From NCBI GenBank assembly GCA_012960505.1, contig DUBC01000038.1, positions 24,001-82,654 of the forward strand: DNA of 58,654 nt. The letters run 5' to 3'. Of this stretch, positions 45,409-53,693 are shown piece by piece. The position numbers and the translations under genes were made by a program. Source of the DNA: Verrucomicrobiales bacterium. Its GTDB lineage: Bacteria > Verrucomicrobiota > Verrucomicrobiia > Verrucomicrobiales > DEV007. The notes beneath the pieces are model-generated. The model searched no databases. It had not been told where the DNA came from and saw only the letters and a list, made by a program, of their open reading frames with translations. Numbering within the stretch: position 1 is the first letter of the stretch; every line of letters begins with the position of its first letter.

Positions 45409-46542
45409 CTAATTTACGGTACCCACGTCAACCCACTCACCTATTTTTGAAGATTTCAGAGACGCATCGGTAAAGAGCTGAGCCTTGAGACCATCAACTA
45501 GGTTAGGCGCATCCACTTCTAACTGGGACTTACCACTCATCACTTCACGAAGTGCAGGAATGACCCATTTCTCAAACCGATTACCAATATCAAATCCTCC
45601 AGGATCAACCTCCTTAACAACTTCAACTGAATCATCTGGCCGACCAATCGTAACCTTACCATGGAACCGGTCCACCGTTAAAGAAGCCTCGGTACCATGT
45701 AACTCGAGCTCAGGAACGAGACCTCTACGGAGAAAAGGGGCATGCGATAAAACAATAGATCCAACGACTCCCCCTTCAAATTCCCAGGTAATACTGGCGT
45801 AATCAACAGTATTACCTTTCCTTGAAGATATGCCGTCAGTGCCTTTGTTCCCACACTCAAGGGCTTCGGTAAGATTCACATTACCCAAATCAAGTTTTGC
45901 TGGAGTAATAGTATCAGCATGTGCAAGGACCCTGATCGCATCTTTTCCAATTATCCATCTCACTGTGTCATAGGCGTGTGATCCGACATCGGCAATTGTT
46001 CCAGATGATGAAAGGGTTGGATTATCTCTCCAAGTTAATGCCATCTCCGCTGGACGTGGATTATGCCAGCGGTATATGACGGCTTTGACTTCTCCAATGG
46101 CTCCACTTTCAACTAATTCCTTAGCCGCAATGAAACCAGGTGACCATCGGGTCCATAGAGGCACAAAATGTGCTAACGTTTCCTTGTCCAAGTATGCTTT
46201 GAGCATCTCCCTAGCCTCTTCAACATTCATGGCCAAGGGTTTTTCGCAGAATAAGTGCTTACCAGCAGCCGCAGCAGCCATCACTGCCTCATAATGAAGT
46301 GCGTCAGGAGTCCCAACTACCACATAGTTAACATCAGGATGTTCTATGACCTGTCTCCAGTCATCAGTTGCAAGATCAGCACCATCCTCAAGGGCCGCTC
46401 TTTGTAGAGGCCCTTTGCGCCGAGCGCAAACCGCAACGATCCTCACCTCATCACATTGACGCATTTCCGCACGGTAAGGCTCGCCTATGTAACCAGTGGC
46501 ACCAAGAACACCTACACCAACTGGATGAGGTTCAGTACTCAT
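45409..46542 (-). CDS. Gfo/Idh/MocA-family oxidoreductase, cytoplasmic
   Basis: 377 residues, no signal peptide. Rossmann motif GVLGATGYIGEPY (11-23), CEKPLAMN (99-106) with the catalytic Lys, and the TIADVGSHAYDTVRW motif (about 185-199) with Asp-Gly-x-His-x-x-Asp. All features of an active NAD(P)-dependent sugar or inositol dehydrogenase are present. It lies 4 bases after the DUF1080 gene on the same strand and 113 bases before the PVC cytochrome protein. In characterised systems, DUF1080 proteins and Gfo/Idh enzymes act on 3-keto-glycosides: the oxidoreductase makes or reduces the 3-keto sugar and the DUF1080 enzyme cleaves it. That assignment here is inference from neighbourhood. Confidence 0.92.
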   Translation of the reverse strand: MSTEPHPVGVGVLGATGYIGEPYRAEMRQCDEVRIVAVCARRKGPLQRAALEDGADLATDDWRQVIEHPDVNYVVVGTPDALHYEAVMAAAAAGKHLFCEKPLAMNVEEAREMLKAYLDKETLAHFVPLWTRWSPGFIAAKELVESGAIGEVKAVIYRWHNPRPAEMALTWRDNPTLSSSGTIADVGSHAYDTVRWIIGKDAIRVLAHADTITPAKLDLGNVNLTEALECGNKGTDGISSRKGNTVDYASITWEFEGGVVGSIVLSHAPFLRRGLVPELELHGTEASLTVDRFHGKVTIGRPDDSVEVVKEVDPGGFDIGNRFEKWVIPALREVMSGKSQLEVDAPNLVDGLKAQLFTDASLKSSKIGEWVDVGTVN

Positions 46543-46546
46543 AAAT

Positions 46547-47239
46547 TTATCGTTTTACTGAAATGTCCTTGAACGCGACTACCATCTTATCACCACCGTG
46601 AAGCTGAAAACCAATGTAGCCTTTATCGAGCCTCTTCGCTTTTTCATTATCAATGACCTCGGATGCAATTTTACCGTTGATCGTGAACCATAGTCTGTTC
46701 CCTTTAGCATAAACGACCACTTTATTCCAATCACCTGCCTTAGCGTCACTAGGCTCAAAGGCATCAGCTATCTCTACGATTTCTTTCTTACCACTCTCAT
46801 TTATGGTGACTTTGTGTCCCCTCTTTGCAAGATAATCACCACGATTATTTTCATGGAAGTCCCAAGCTCCCAGGACCTTGTCACCGATCCCAATGTGCCC
46901 AATGTCAGCATGGTATCCATGCAGCCTACTTGCCTTACCTTTGACCGGATGACTTCTTACTTCTACTCCGGTATTACCTTCGTCACTAATTAACTTGTAA
47001 GAAAATCTAAGTTCAAAGTCCCCGAGTTGATCGTTGAACATAAGGTAAGATTCTTGACCCTTACCACGACCAATGATCTGGCCCTTTTCTACTGACCAAT
47101 TCGTTAACTGCGAAGGTGGCCGGCAATTCCATCCATCCAAAGTCTTTCCATCAAAAATTGACTCGGACTCATCTTCTGCATACGTAGAAACAAGCCCACA
47201 AATTGTAACCGTTAAGGAAAATATAAATATAAACTTCAT
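46547..47239 (-). CDS. DUF1080 (3-keto-disaccharide hydrolase-like) secreted protein
   Basis: 230 residues from ATG 47239 (a TTG is open 21 bases upstream); the signal peptide MKFIFIFSLTVTICGLVSTYA fits this start. Concanavalin-like beta-sandwich: SIFDGKTLDGWNCR opens the domain, then FELRFSYKL, NTGVEVRSH, AGDWNKVVVYAKGNRLWFTINGK and the closing GYIGFQLHGGDKMVVAFKDI. DUF1080 members include enzymes splitting 3-keto-glycosides and others that only bind carbohydrates; catalysis cannot be judged here. First gene of a unit with a cytoplasmic Gfo/Idh enzyme and the PVC cytochrome protein. A 76-base gap separates it from the divergent MFS gene, so both operons may be controlled together. Confidence 0.9.
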   Translation of the reverse strand: MKFIFIFSLTVTICGLVSTYAEDESESIFDGKTLDGWNCRPPSQLTNWSVEKGQIIGRGKGQESYLMFNDQLGDFELRFSYKLISDEGNTGVEVRSHPVKGKASRLHGYHADIGHIGIGDKVLGAWDFHENNRGDYLAKRGHKVTINESGKKEIVEIADAFEPSDAKAGDWNKVVVYAKGNRLWFTINGKIASEVIDNEKAKRLDKGYIGFQLHGGDKMVVAFKDISVKR

Positions 47240-47315
47240 TTTTTTATCATAATTCGTCAATTAACAACAAAGCAAGACTCGCATCCTCAGTTATTTTAGG
47301 TCAAATTTCATTTCA

Positions 47316-48587
47316 ATGGTCAAGGAATCACTTCCACTCAATGCTCGCATCACCATCCTAGTGGTTGCTTTTCTTGGGTGGTTCTTCGGTGGCATGCAGA
47401 TTGGGATGACCAATCTGATCAACGATGCAACCAAATATCTGATCATTGAATCAGGTTGGTCAGACAAATTAAATCCGGAACAGCTAAAGAACCTCATTTC
47501 TGACTGGTGGGCCTATCAGCAATGTGCATTTCTTTTCGGTGCTGCAGCGGGTGGCTATATTTTTGGAAAACTTGGCGATAGGATCGGAAGAACCCGTACC
47601 CTTGGTATTTCAATCCTCTGGTTCTCAGTACTCACAGGACTTGCTTACTTTGTTAAAGATCCTCTTCAATTACTTTGCATTCGTTTTCTTGCCTGTCTGG
47701 GCATTGGGGGTTGCTGGCCAAATGGTGTTGCTTTGGTATCCGAGGCCTGGTCCAAAATTGCACGGCCAGTCATGGCCAGTCTGATCGGAATGGCAGGAAA
47801 CATCGGTATCTTTACCTTTGCGACAATGATGGCTCAAAATCCAGTCGATGCGGATTCATTCAGAAGTGTTTTTTTGATAGGTGCCTACTCAGCCCCACTA
47901 GGAATAATCATTCTCTTATTTGTTAGAGAATCTCCGACATGGATTGCTTCTAAAACCCAAGACAATGAAGAGAGAGCTGAAAAATCAATTTCCCCATCTG
48001 TATTTAAAAAGCCTTACCTCGGGGTCACCCTAATCGGCATTATCCTTGCTACTGTTCCTTTACTGGGAGGCTGGGGATGTTTTGCGTGGATTATACCTTG
48101 GGCATCTGAAATCGGTTCACCCGAATTGAAATCACAAATTTTACAAACTCGTTCCATTGCCAGTATCATTGGCAGCGGGTTGGCTGCAATTATAGCTCTA
48201 AAGATCGGGAGGAGATCATGCTATTTTGTATCTTGTCTATTTGCCTTAATTATATCCCAATACATATTTTGGTTTGCGTCACCAACAGATTCCAACTTTT
48301 TAATTTTTGTTACTCTTTGGGGATTTTTTAATGGGATTTTCTTCGGTTGGTTACCGTTCTTTCTTCCAGAACTCTTTGAAACTAAAATTCGCGCCACTGG
48401 TGCAGGAGTCAGCTTCAATTATGGACGAATCCTCACAGCAGCAACTATTTTCATTACTCCTTGGTTGAAAGCAATGTTTGATGGCAACCACGCACAAGTA
48501 GGACAGATCACTAGCCTAATTTTCATTCTAGGGATGATCGCTGTAATATTGGCACCTGATACGAGTAAACGTGATATGAACAAATAA
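47316..48587 (+). CDS. MFS transporter (sugar/acid porter type)
   Basis: 423 residues, twelve predicted helices. The loop between helices 2 and 3 has the MFS motif GKLGDRIGRTR (about 83-93); helix 4-5 contains RFLACLGIGGCWPNGVALVSE (about 127-147), as in sugar-porter and aromatic-acid members. The family moves small solutes, usually with protons. Substrate unknown; the operon around it (two Gfo/Idh-like proteins, HpaI-type aldolase) points to a sugar acid or related hydroxy acid. First gene of a six-gene overlapping operon; its stop overlaps the next start by one base (TAATG). No Shine-Dalgarno is visible. Confidence 0.9.
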   Translation: MVKESLPLNARITILVVAFLGWFFGGMQIGMTNLINDATKYLIIESGWSDKLNPEQLKNLISDWWAYQQCAFLFGAAAGGYIFGKLGDRIGRTRTLGISILWFSVLTGLAYFVKDPLQLLCIRFLACLGIGGCWPNGVALVSEAWSKIARPVMASLIGMAGNIGIFTFATMMAQNPVDADSFRSVFLIGAYSAPLGIIILLFVRESPTWIASKTQDNEERAEKSISPSVFKKPYLGVTLIGIILATVPLLGGWGCFAWIIPWASEIGSPELKSQILQTRSIASIIGSGLAAIIALKIGRRSCYFVSCLFALIISQYIFWFASPTDSNFLIFVTLWGFFNGIFFGWLPFFLPELFETKIRATGAGVSFNYGRILTAATIFITPWLKAMFDGNHAQVGQITSLIFILGMIAVILAPDTSKRDMNK

Positions 48588-49339
48588 TGACACGATTAGC
48601 GTTTCAATTATCTAGTTATCAGGAGGAGTTCCTTATTGCGGCATCATGGATTGATGAAATTAAAGTAGTTAGTATTGATGAAAATCCAGATGCGATCGTC
48701 ACTGACAATACCGATATCAAATCCAATGAAAAATCTGTCCTCTTATTTGGGTCATTACCCATTGAGGGAAAATCTCTCATAACCCCAGCCTTACCAAAAC
48801 GGTTCTCTCCAGAAGTCATTGCCTTACGGGAAAGTCTGGATGCTGGTAACTTAGGGGAATTAGGTCTACTAAGGATGCACTTATGGAATCAAAAAAAATC
48901 AGACAGAGTTCAAGAAATGGTCCATGCCATTGATCTAGCTCTGTGGTTCTTTGGTGCTAATCCTGAATATATCCATGGAGCGGCATCAGCTGAAAAAGAA
49001 GTCAAATGCTCACTGATTCACTTAGGATTTAAATGTGGAGGGATGGCTCTTTTAGATTTCACCAACTCACTGCCTACTGGTGATAATTACGAATCATTAA
49101 GCTTAATAGGATCAAAGGGTGCAGCCTATTCGGATGATCACAGAAACCGTAATCTCTTTTTTAGTGGCGGAGCACCAGGCGCAAAATGCCCGGATATCAG
49201 AATGAATTTCATTGGGCCCATGCTAAAAGACTTTACTCAAAAAATACAGACTGGCGCGGATCTGGAAAGCAATTCAAAGAGTTACAATACAGCATTCAAT
49301 ATATTTTCAGAGGTCAGGCAAAAATATTATTTTAAATGA
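48587..49339 (+). CDS. Shortened Gfo/Idh/MocA-like protein lacking the dinucleotide motif
   Basis: 250 residues, cytoplasmic. Only the second half fits the family: from about 75 (FSPEVIALRESLDAGNLGELGLLRMHLW) it follows the usual C-terminal alpha/beta domain, including VQEMVHAIDLALWFFG (about 109-124), which corresponds to the G-x-H-x-x-D-x-x-x-W helix with His and Asp kept. The first 75 residues are too short for a full Rossmann domain and have neither GxGxxG nor the EKP motif. It may be a non-catalytic partner of the full-length protein encoded next, with which it overlaps by four bases (ATGA). It could also be a decaying gene, but the frame is intact and translationally coupled on both sides. 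Confidence 0.7.
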   Translation: MTRLAFQLSSYQEEFLIAASWIDEIKVVSIDENPDAIVTDNTDIKSNEKSVLLFGSLPIEGKSLITPALPKRFSPEVIALRESLDAGNLGELGLLRMHLWNQKKSDRVQEMVHAIDLALWFFGANPEYIHGAASAEKEVKCSLIHLGFKCGGMALLDFTNSLPTGDNYESLSLIGSKGAAYSDDHRNRNLFFSGGAPGAKCPDIRMNFIGPMLKDFTQKIQTGADLESNSKSYNTAFNIFSEVRQKYYFK

Positions 49340-50466
49340 AGTGCACTGATAGAAAGAAAAAACCTTTTAAGGTAGGAGTCTTAAGCGTGGTCAAACATGA
49401 CTATCTCCCGCGCGCCATAGCTGCGCATCCAAGATTTAGCTTAAGTTTCGTTAGTGATGATATTTCCAGACCAGAATGGACACACGAAAGAAATCAAAAA
49501 TTCGCCGATGAATTTCAAATCCCTTATATAAAAGACATCGCCGCAGCAATAAAAGATAATCAAATTGACGCCGTTGCGGTGAGTCCTGAAGCCGAGAGAC
49601 ACTGTGAACTGGCTATCATTGCAGCTGAAGCTGGTTTACATATCGTAGTTGATAAGCCCCTTTCCACGAACACACATAAATGTGACAAACTGATTGATGC
49701 CGTTAATGAAAACGGAGTGAGTTGCCTGATTTGGAATCGCAACTACTTACCTGCACTGATTCAAGCAAATCAGAAAGTAAGTTCAGGAGAGATCGGAAAA
49801 TTATTATCACTTCACTGTGATTTCTATTTCTCAAAAGATGCTGGCCCACCAATCGGCTCAAGAAAACCCAATGATCCGCCGATCGAATGGTTGGACAGAC
49901 AACTCGAAGCCCATTCTGACGGCTCTGATGGCGGGGTAGGAACTGAGGCGATGGGTGAGCTCGAGGTGGAGGGAATTTACCCGCTAGCATACATACAAAT
50001 GTTAACGGGAGGGGCCAAAGTTAATAGAGTATTTGCACGGACAAAGTCCCACTTTCATCAGGCTCACTTCGATAACAACGTCGATGACCTTGCTACGGTC
50101 ACACTCGAAATTGAGGGCGGCATAACAGGTTCACTCAGCATAGGAAGGATCGGAGCCGCATCTCACCCTGACATTGGAGAAATTAAACTACATATAATAG
50201 GGACAGAAGGTTCAGTAGTTATTTCAGAAGCCAGGCCTGAAGTTTCGATTCATTATCGTGATCAACCAATGGCGGAGTTTAAGAACCAAAGAATCGCGGA
50301 TCAAAATAATTACTTACTTGCAGAAAATTTCGCACGATCTATTGATGGGACGGAAAAACCCATACTTGATTGTATTGAAGCTAGGGACATTTGTGCAACT
50401 GTCAGTGCTGCGATTGAGTCCTCTAAGGAAGGTAAACCCGTTAATGTTGATAATAGAAAAAAATGA
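49336..50466 (+). CDS. Gfo/Idh/MocA-family protein with atypical nucleotide site
   Basis: 376 residues, cytoplasmic. Overall length and order match the family: a Rossmann-like N-terminus, DKPLSTNTHK (106-115, catalytic Lys in a D-K-P variant of EKP) and a C-terminal sheet. The first glycine-rich loop reads VGVLSVVKHDY (13-23), lacking the normal GxGxxG, and the region for DxGxHxxD is replaced by GTEAMGELEVEGIYPLAY. It may bind NAD(P) differently, act on an unusual substrate or form a hetero-complex with the shortened protein upstream. It overlaps that gene by four bases and the aldolase gene by four. Confidence 0.78.
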   Translation: MKCTDRKKKPFKVGVLSVVKHDYLPRAIAAHPRFSLSFVSDDISRPEWTHERNQKFADEFQIPYIKDIAAAIKDNQIDAVAVSPEAERHCELAIIAAEAGLHIVVDKPLSTNTHKCDKLIDAVNENGVSCLIWNRNYLPALIQANQKVSSGEIGKLLSLHCDFYFSKDAGPPIGSRKPNDPPIEWLDRQLEAHSDGSDGGVGTEAMGELEVEGIYPLAYIQMLTGGAKVNRVFARTKSHFHQAHFDNNVDDLATVTLEIEGGITGSLSIGRIGAASHPDIGEIKLHIIGTEGSVVISEARPEVSIHYRDQPMAEFKNQRIADQNNYLLAENFARSIDGTEKPILDCIEARDICATVSAAIESSKEGKPVNVDNRKK

Positions 50467-51275
50467 CACCCGAAAATTTCCGAACTGCACTACGATCAGA
50501 AGAACGTATCTACGGCACTCTTGTAGTTTCCACTTCTCCATTCTGGCCAAAGATAATAGGAGACTGTGGACTCGACTTTGTGTTCATTGACACGGAACAT
50601 ATCGCCATTAGTCGGGAAACTCTTAGCTGGATGTGCAGAACCTACTCAGCCATGGGAATTCCTCCACTAGTCAGGATCACAGACCCGGACCCGGACCGAG
50701 CCACCGTTGCATTGGATGATGGAGCCGTTGCCATCGTTGCCCCTTACATTGAAACTCCCGAACAAGTACAGGCCCTCAGAGGCGCAACAAAGTTCAGGCC
50801 CCTCAAAGGAAAGAAACTCGACCAATGCTTAAAAGGAGAAAAACTTGATGAAGAACTAGATAATTATATAGCAAAGAACACTGCCAATAATGCTCTAGTT
50901 ATAAACATTGAAAGTGTAGAGGCCATACGCAGAATGGACGAACTCATGGGAGTTGGTGGTGTGGATGCAGTTCTAATTGGCCCTCATGATTTATCCTGCA
51001 GCATCGGGTTACCTGAAAAGTATGATCATCCTGAATTTCTTAAAGCCACAGAAAAAATAATCACGAAAGCACGTTCACATGGGATCGGTGCGGGCCTGCA
51101 CTTCTGGGGAACTAACGATGACCATGTACGTTTTCTTGACATGGGTGCAAACTTTCTAATCCACAAAGCCGATGCAATTTATTTCCGCACCGGCCTAAAG
51201 AAAGAAATTTCCGAGATCCGAGAAAAAATGGGGGACTCAATACATGAGTTGAACGAGGGAGAGACTGCAATCTAA
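50463..51275 (+). CDS. HpcH/HpaI-family class II aldolase
   Basis: 270 residues, cytoplasmic TIM barrel. The family splits 2-keto-3-deoxy acids (e.g. 2-keto-3-deoxy-L-rhamnonate, 4-hydroxy-2-oxoheptanedioate) to pyruvate plus an aldehyde with a divalent metal. Visible motifs: DTEHIAISRE (42-51), the PLVRI strand (about 68-72) with the substrate-binding Arg, VINIES (146-151) with the metal-binding Glu, and LIGPHDLSCSIG (about 172-183) with the second metal ligand Asp. An extra KFRPLKGKKLDQ loop near 110-130 is longer than usual. Together with the MFS transporter and the two oxidoreductase-like proteins, a pathway oxidising and splitting a sugar acid is inferred. It lies 18 bases before the next gene. 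Confidence 0.9.
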   Translation: MTPENFRTALRSEERIYGTLVVSTSPFWPKIIGDCGLDFVFIDTEHIAISRETLSWMCRTYSAMGIPPLVRITDPDPDRATVALDDGAVAIVAPYIETPEQVQALRGATKFRPLKGKKLDQCLKGEKLDEELDNYIAKNTANNALVINIESVEAIRRMDELMGVGGVDAVLIGPHDLSCSIGLPEKYDHPEFLKATEKIITKARSHGIGAGLHFWGTNDDHVRFLDMGANFLIHKADAIYFRTGLKKEISEIREKMGDSIHELNEGETAI

Positions 51276-51293
51276 AATCAGAATATCTACTAA

Positions 51294-52790
51294 ATGGGCA
51301 TCTATTGGCAAATAGTAAAATTGGGAACTTTCTTTCTGGTAGCATTAATGAATGCATCAGGAAAGGAGCCTGCATACATAAAAGATATTGATCTAACCTC
51401 CAGATTACTTGCCGGAATTTCAGTTCCAGAAGAAAAAGATATCACCTTGACCGAAAACTGGAAAAAACATGAACAATTAATGACAAAAGCTTGGAGCCGT
51501 TATAAAAAATCTAACCTATGGCCAATAAAATCTTGGTCTGAAAAAAAATTAAGCAATTCAAATCGATCTGAATTTATAAGGTATCCTTTCAGCGGCCCCG
51601 ACATCCTTCATGCTTTGTATACATTTCCTAAAGCAAAGAATTTTATACTTTGTGGACTTGAGCCCGTAGGTAATTTCCCTAAATCTGATATTCTTAGAGG
51701 AGAAAATTCCACTCAATCACTTGAAGAAATTCGCAAGATTCTGGAAGAAAGTTTACGTTTCAGTTTCTTTAAAACAAAGGATATGAGGACCGAGCTATCA
51801 AAGTCCTTTTACAATGGCACTCTTCCGATCATGTGCCTTTTCTTATCAGGTTCTGGATTCACCATAAAAGACATTAATTACATTAAACTGAACAAGGATG
51901 GTACCATTAGTGAATTGCAAGACCCTCACTCAAGTAATAATGCAGTGCGGATCAAAGCTATACATGAAAATGGAAGAGAGGTTCTAGTAAATTATTTTAG
52001 AACTAACATTTCCGATGGCTTTATTTTGAAGTCGGGATTTTTAAAATACTTAGAATCAATCCCAAAAGGAAGGAGCTATGTTAAAGCCGCATCCTATCTG
52101 ATGCACAAGAGTTATTTTTCACAAATAAGAAATCATTTATTATCCAACTCAACGGCCATCATTCAGGACGACTCTGGTATCCCAATGAGGCATTTCAACC
52201 AAACCTCTTGGCAAATGAAATACTTTGGAACTTATACGAAACCCATTGAACTCTTCCAAGATCACTACCAACCAGATCTAAGAGATGTCTACAAACAAGA
52301 ATCACAACGGTTACCTTTTGGAACTGGATATCGTTGGAGAAAAGGGCAATCAAATCTAATAGTTGCAGAATATTTAAAAATAGGGAAAGCGCCAAGAGCG
52401 ACTCTCGTTGCGAAAAAAATAATTTCTAAAAAAGAAAAAAATATACCTGCTGAAATATCGAAAGAAAAATCACTCGATCTTAATCTGAGACTCATTGCAA
52501 GATCTGTCATTACAGAAAAATACATGACTGATAAAAAAAATGCATTCGTCTTAAATGAATATGTTATAGTCAGAGATGACGAAGAAAATCAGGACCTATC
52601 CGATCAAAAAATTCGCGTTGCCAGGACTGGTTTATTTAAAGGAGAAAAAATGCCAGAGCACTCGATAGGATCAATTTTCTCTGTTAAATTAGACCCATTA
52701 TCTAATTATCCTTCACTCATGAAATGGCCGATCAAAAATGATTTACCTAAATCAGAGAACACAATTATCTATGTTCCGTCCCAATCTTAA
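51294..52790 (+). CDS. Uncharacterised secreted protein, two-domain
   Basis: 498 residues; a weak signal peptide (about 8-23, FFLVALMNASG). I do not recognise a named family. Residues 30-365 look like one domain with striking motifs IRYPFSGPDILHALYTFP (about 94-111), FILCGLEPVG (about 116-125), AIIQDDSGIPMRHF (about 287-300) and LPFGTGYRWRKGQSN (about 342-356). A shorter C-terminal part (370-498) has NAFVLNEYVIVRDDE and an IGSIFSVKLDPL stretch that reads like a separate small beta domain. It lies between the aldolase and the SMP-30-like gene in a six-gene operon, with an 18-base and a 4-base gap, so a role in handling the same substrate outside the cell or in the periplasm is likely. No catalytic residues can be assigned. 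Confidence 0.7.
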   Translation: MGIYWQIVKLGTFFLVALMNASGKEPAYIKDIDLTSRLLAGISVPEEKDITLTENWKKHEQLMTKAWSRYKKSNLWPIKSWSEKKLSNSNRSEFIRYPFSGPDILHALYTFPKAKNFILCGLEPVGNFPKSDILRGENSTQSLEEIRKILEESLRFSFFKTKDMRTELSKSFYNGTLPIMCLFLSGSGFTIKDINYIKLNKDGTISELQDPHSSNNAVRIKAIHENGREVLVNYFRTNISDGFILKSGFLKYLESIPKGRSYVKAASYLMHKSYFSQIRNHLLSNSTAIIQDDSGIPMRHFNQTSWQMKYFGTYTKPIELFQDHYQPDLRDVYKQESQRLPFGTGYRWRKGQSNLIVAEYLKIGKAPRATLVAKKIISKKEKNIPAEISKEKSLDLNLRLIARSVITEKYMTDKKNAFVLNEYVIVRDDEENQDLSDQKIRVARTGLFKGEKMPEHSIGSIFSVKLDPLSNYPSLMKWPIKNDLPKSENTIIYVPSQS

Positions 52791-52794
52791 TAAG

Positions 52795-53679
52795 ATGAAA
52801 ATAGTTACACAATACTTACTGATTTTCTTTCTGCCATTTATTCAGTTAAGAGCAAAAGAAGATCCGACCCCTATATGGTCCCTCACAAAAACAATTCAAT
52901 CTCCCGAAAGTTGTTACCTTGATAAAGATTCTGGATTCCTTTTCGTTTCTCAAATAGGCGCTGGCGGAGGAACTGGGAAGGACAGTGACGGATGGATTTC
53001 TAAATTAAATACAGATGGAAAGATAATTAAAAATAAATGGGCCATTGGATTAAATGCCCCGAAGGGGCTTCGTAGTACTGGAGGAATCCTATGGGTCACT
53101 GACATTGACAGGATCGTAGGCTTCAACCTTAAGAACGGAAAACAAACTAATTCTATAACAATAGCCAATGCTAAATTCCTTAATGATCTGGCATGTGGTG
53201 AAGATGGTGCCGTTTACTTCAGCGACATGATCGCAAGTATCATTTATCAATACAAAAATAATAAAGTCTCAATCCTCGCACAAGGAGCAGAAATAGAACA
53301 TCCAAACGGCCTACTTGTTCAGGGAAGTAACCTAATCATTGGTGCTTGGGGAAAAGAAATTCAGGCGGATTTCAGCACAAAAACTCTTGGCCGGTTACTA
53401 TCCTTCGATTTACAAAACAAAAAAATTACTCCATTAACCAAGGAACCGTTAGGTAATCTTGATGGGGTAGAATCTGACGGCAAAGGCGGTTACATAGTAA
53501 CTGACTGGATCGCAGGAAAAGTTTTCCACGTAACTGCAATGGGAGAATCTAAAATATGGTCAACCTTTCCAAAAGGTGTCGCAGATCATGCATTCTTAGT
53601 AGAAAAGAAAATACTTATTCTCCCTGAAATGCTAGAAAATAAAGTCAGTGCGTTTCATTTCTCATCGGACTCAAAATAG
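52795..53679 (+). CDS. Secreted SMP-30/gluconolactonase-like beta-propeller
   Basis: 294 residues from ATG 52795, four bases after the previous stop; that start gives a signal peptide MKIVTQYLLIFFLPFIQLRA, whereas the frame open to 52738 would overlap the upstream gene. Six-bladed propeller repeats: SCYLDKDSGFLFVSQIG, APKGLRSTGGILWVTDID, FLNDLACGEDGAVYFSDM, HPNGLLVQGSNLIIGAWG and LDGVESDGKGGYIVTDW. The N-D and D-W(I) positions fit the metal/substrate face of SMP-30-like lactonases. Characterised members hydrolyse sugar lactones. Hydrolysis of a lactone before uptake by the MFS transporter is inferred. Last gene of the operon. Confidence 0.8.
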   Translation: MKIVTQYLLIFFLPFIQLRAKEDPTPIWSLTKTIQSPESCYLDKDSGFLFVSQIGAGGGTGKDSDGWISKLNTDGKIIKNKWAIGLNAPKGLRSTGGILWVTDIDRIVGFNLKNGKQTNSITIANAKFLNDLACGEDGAVYFSDMIASIIYQYKNNKVSILAQGAEIEHPNGLLVQGSNLIIGAWGKEIQADFSTKTLGRLLSFDLQNKKITPLTKEPLGNLDGVESDGKGGYIVTDWIAGKVFHVTAMGESKIWSTFPKGVADHAFLVEKKILILPEMLENKVSAFHFSSDSK

Positions 53680-53680
53680 T

Positions 53681-53693
53681 AGTCCTAGGGACT
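53681..53693. terminator. Short palindrome between convergent genes
   Basis: AGTCC-TAG-GGACT spans the two convergent stop codons, with a 5-pair stem and 3-base loop and no T-run. It may act as a weak terminator or be chance. Confidence 0.3.
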
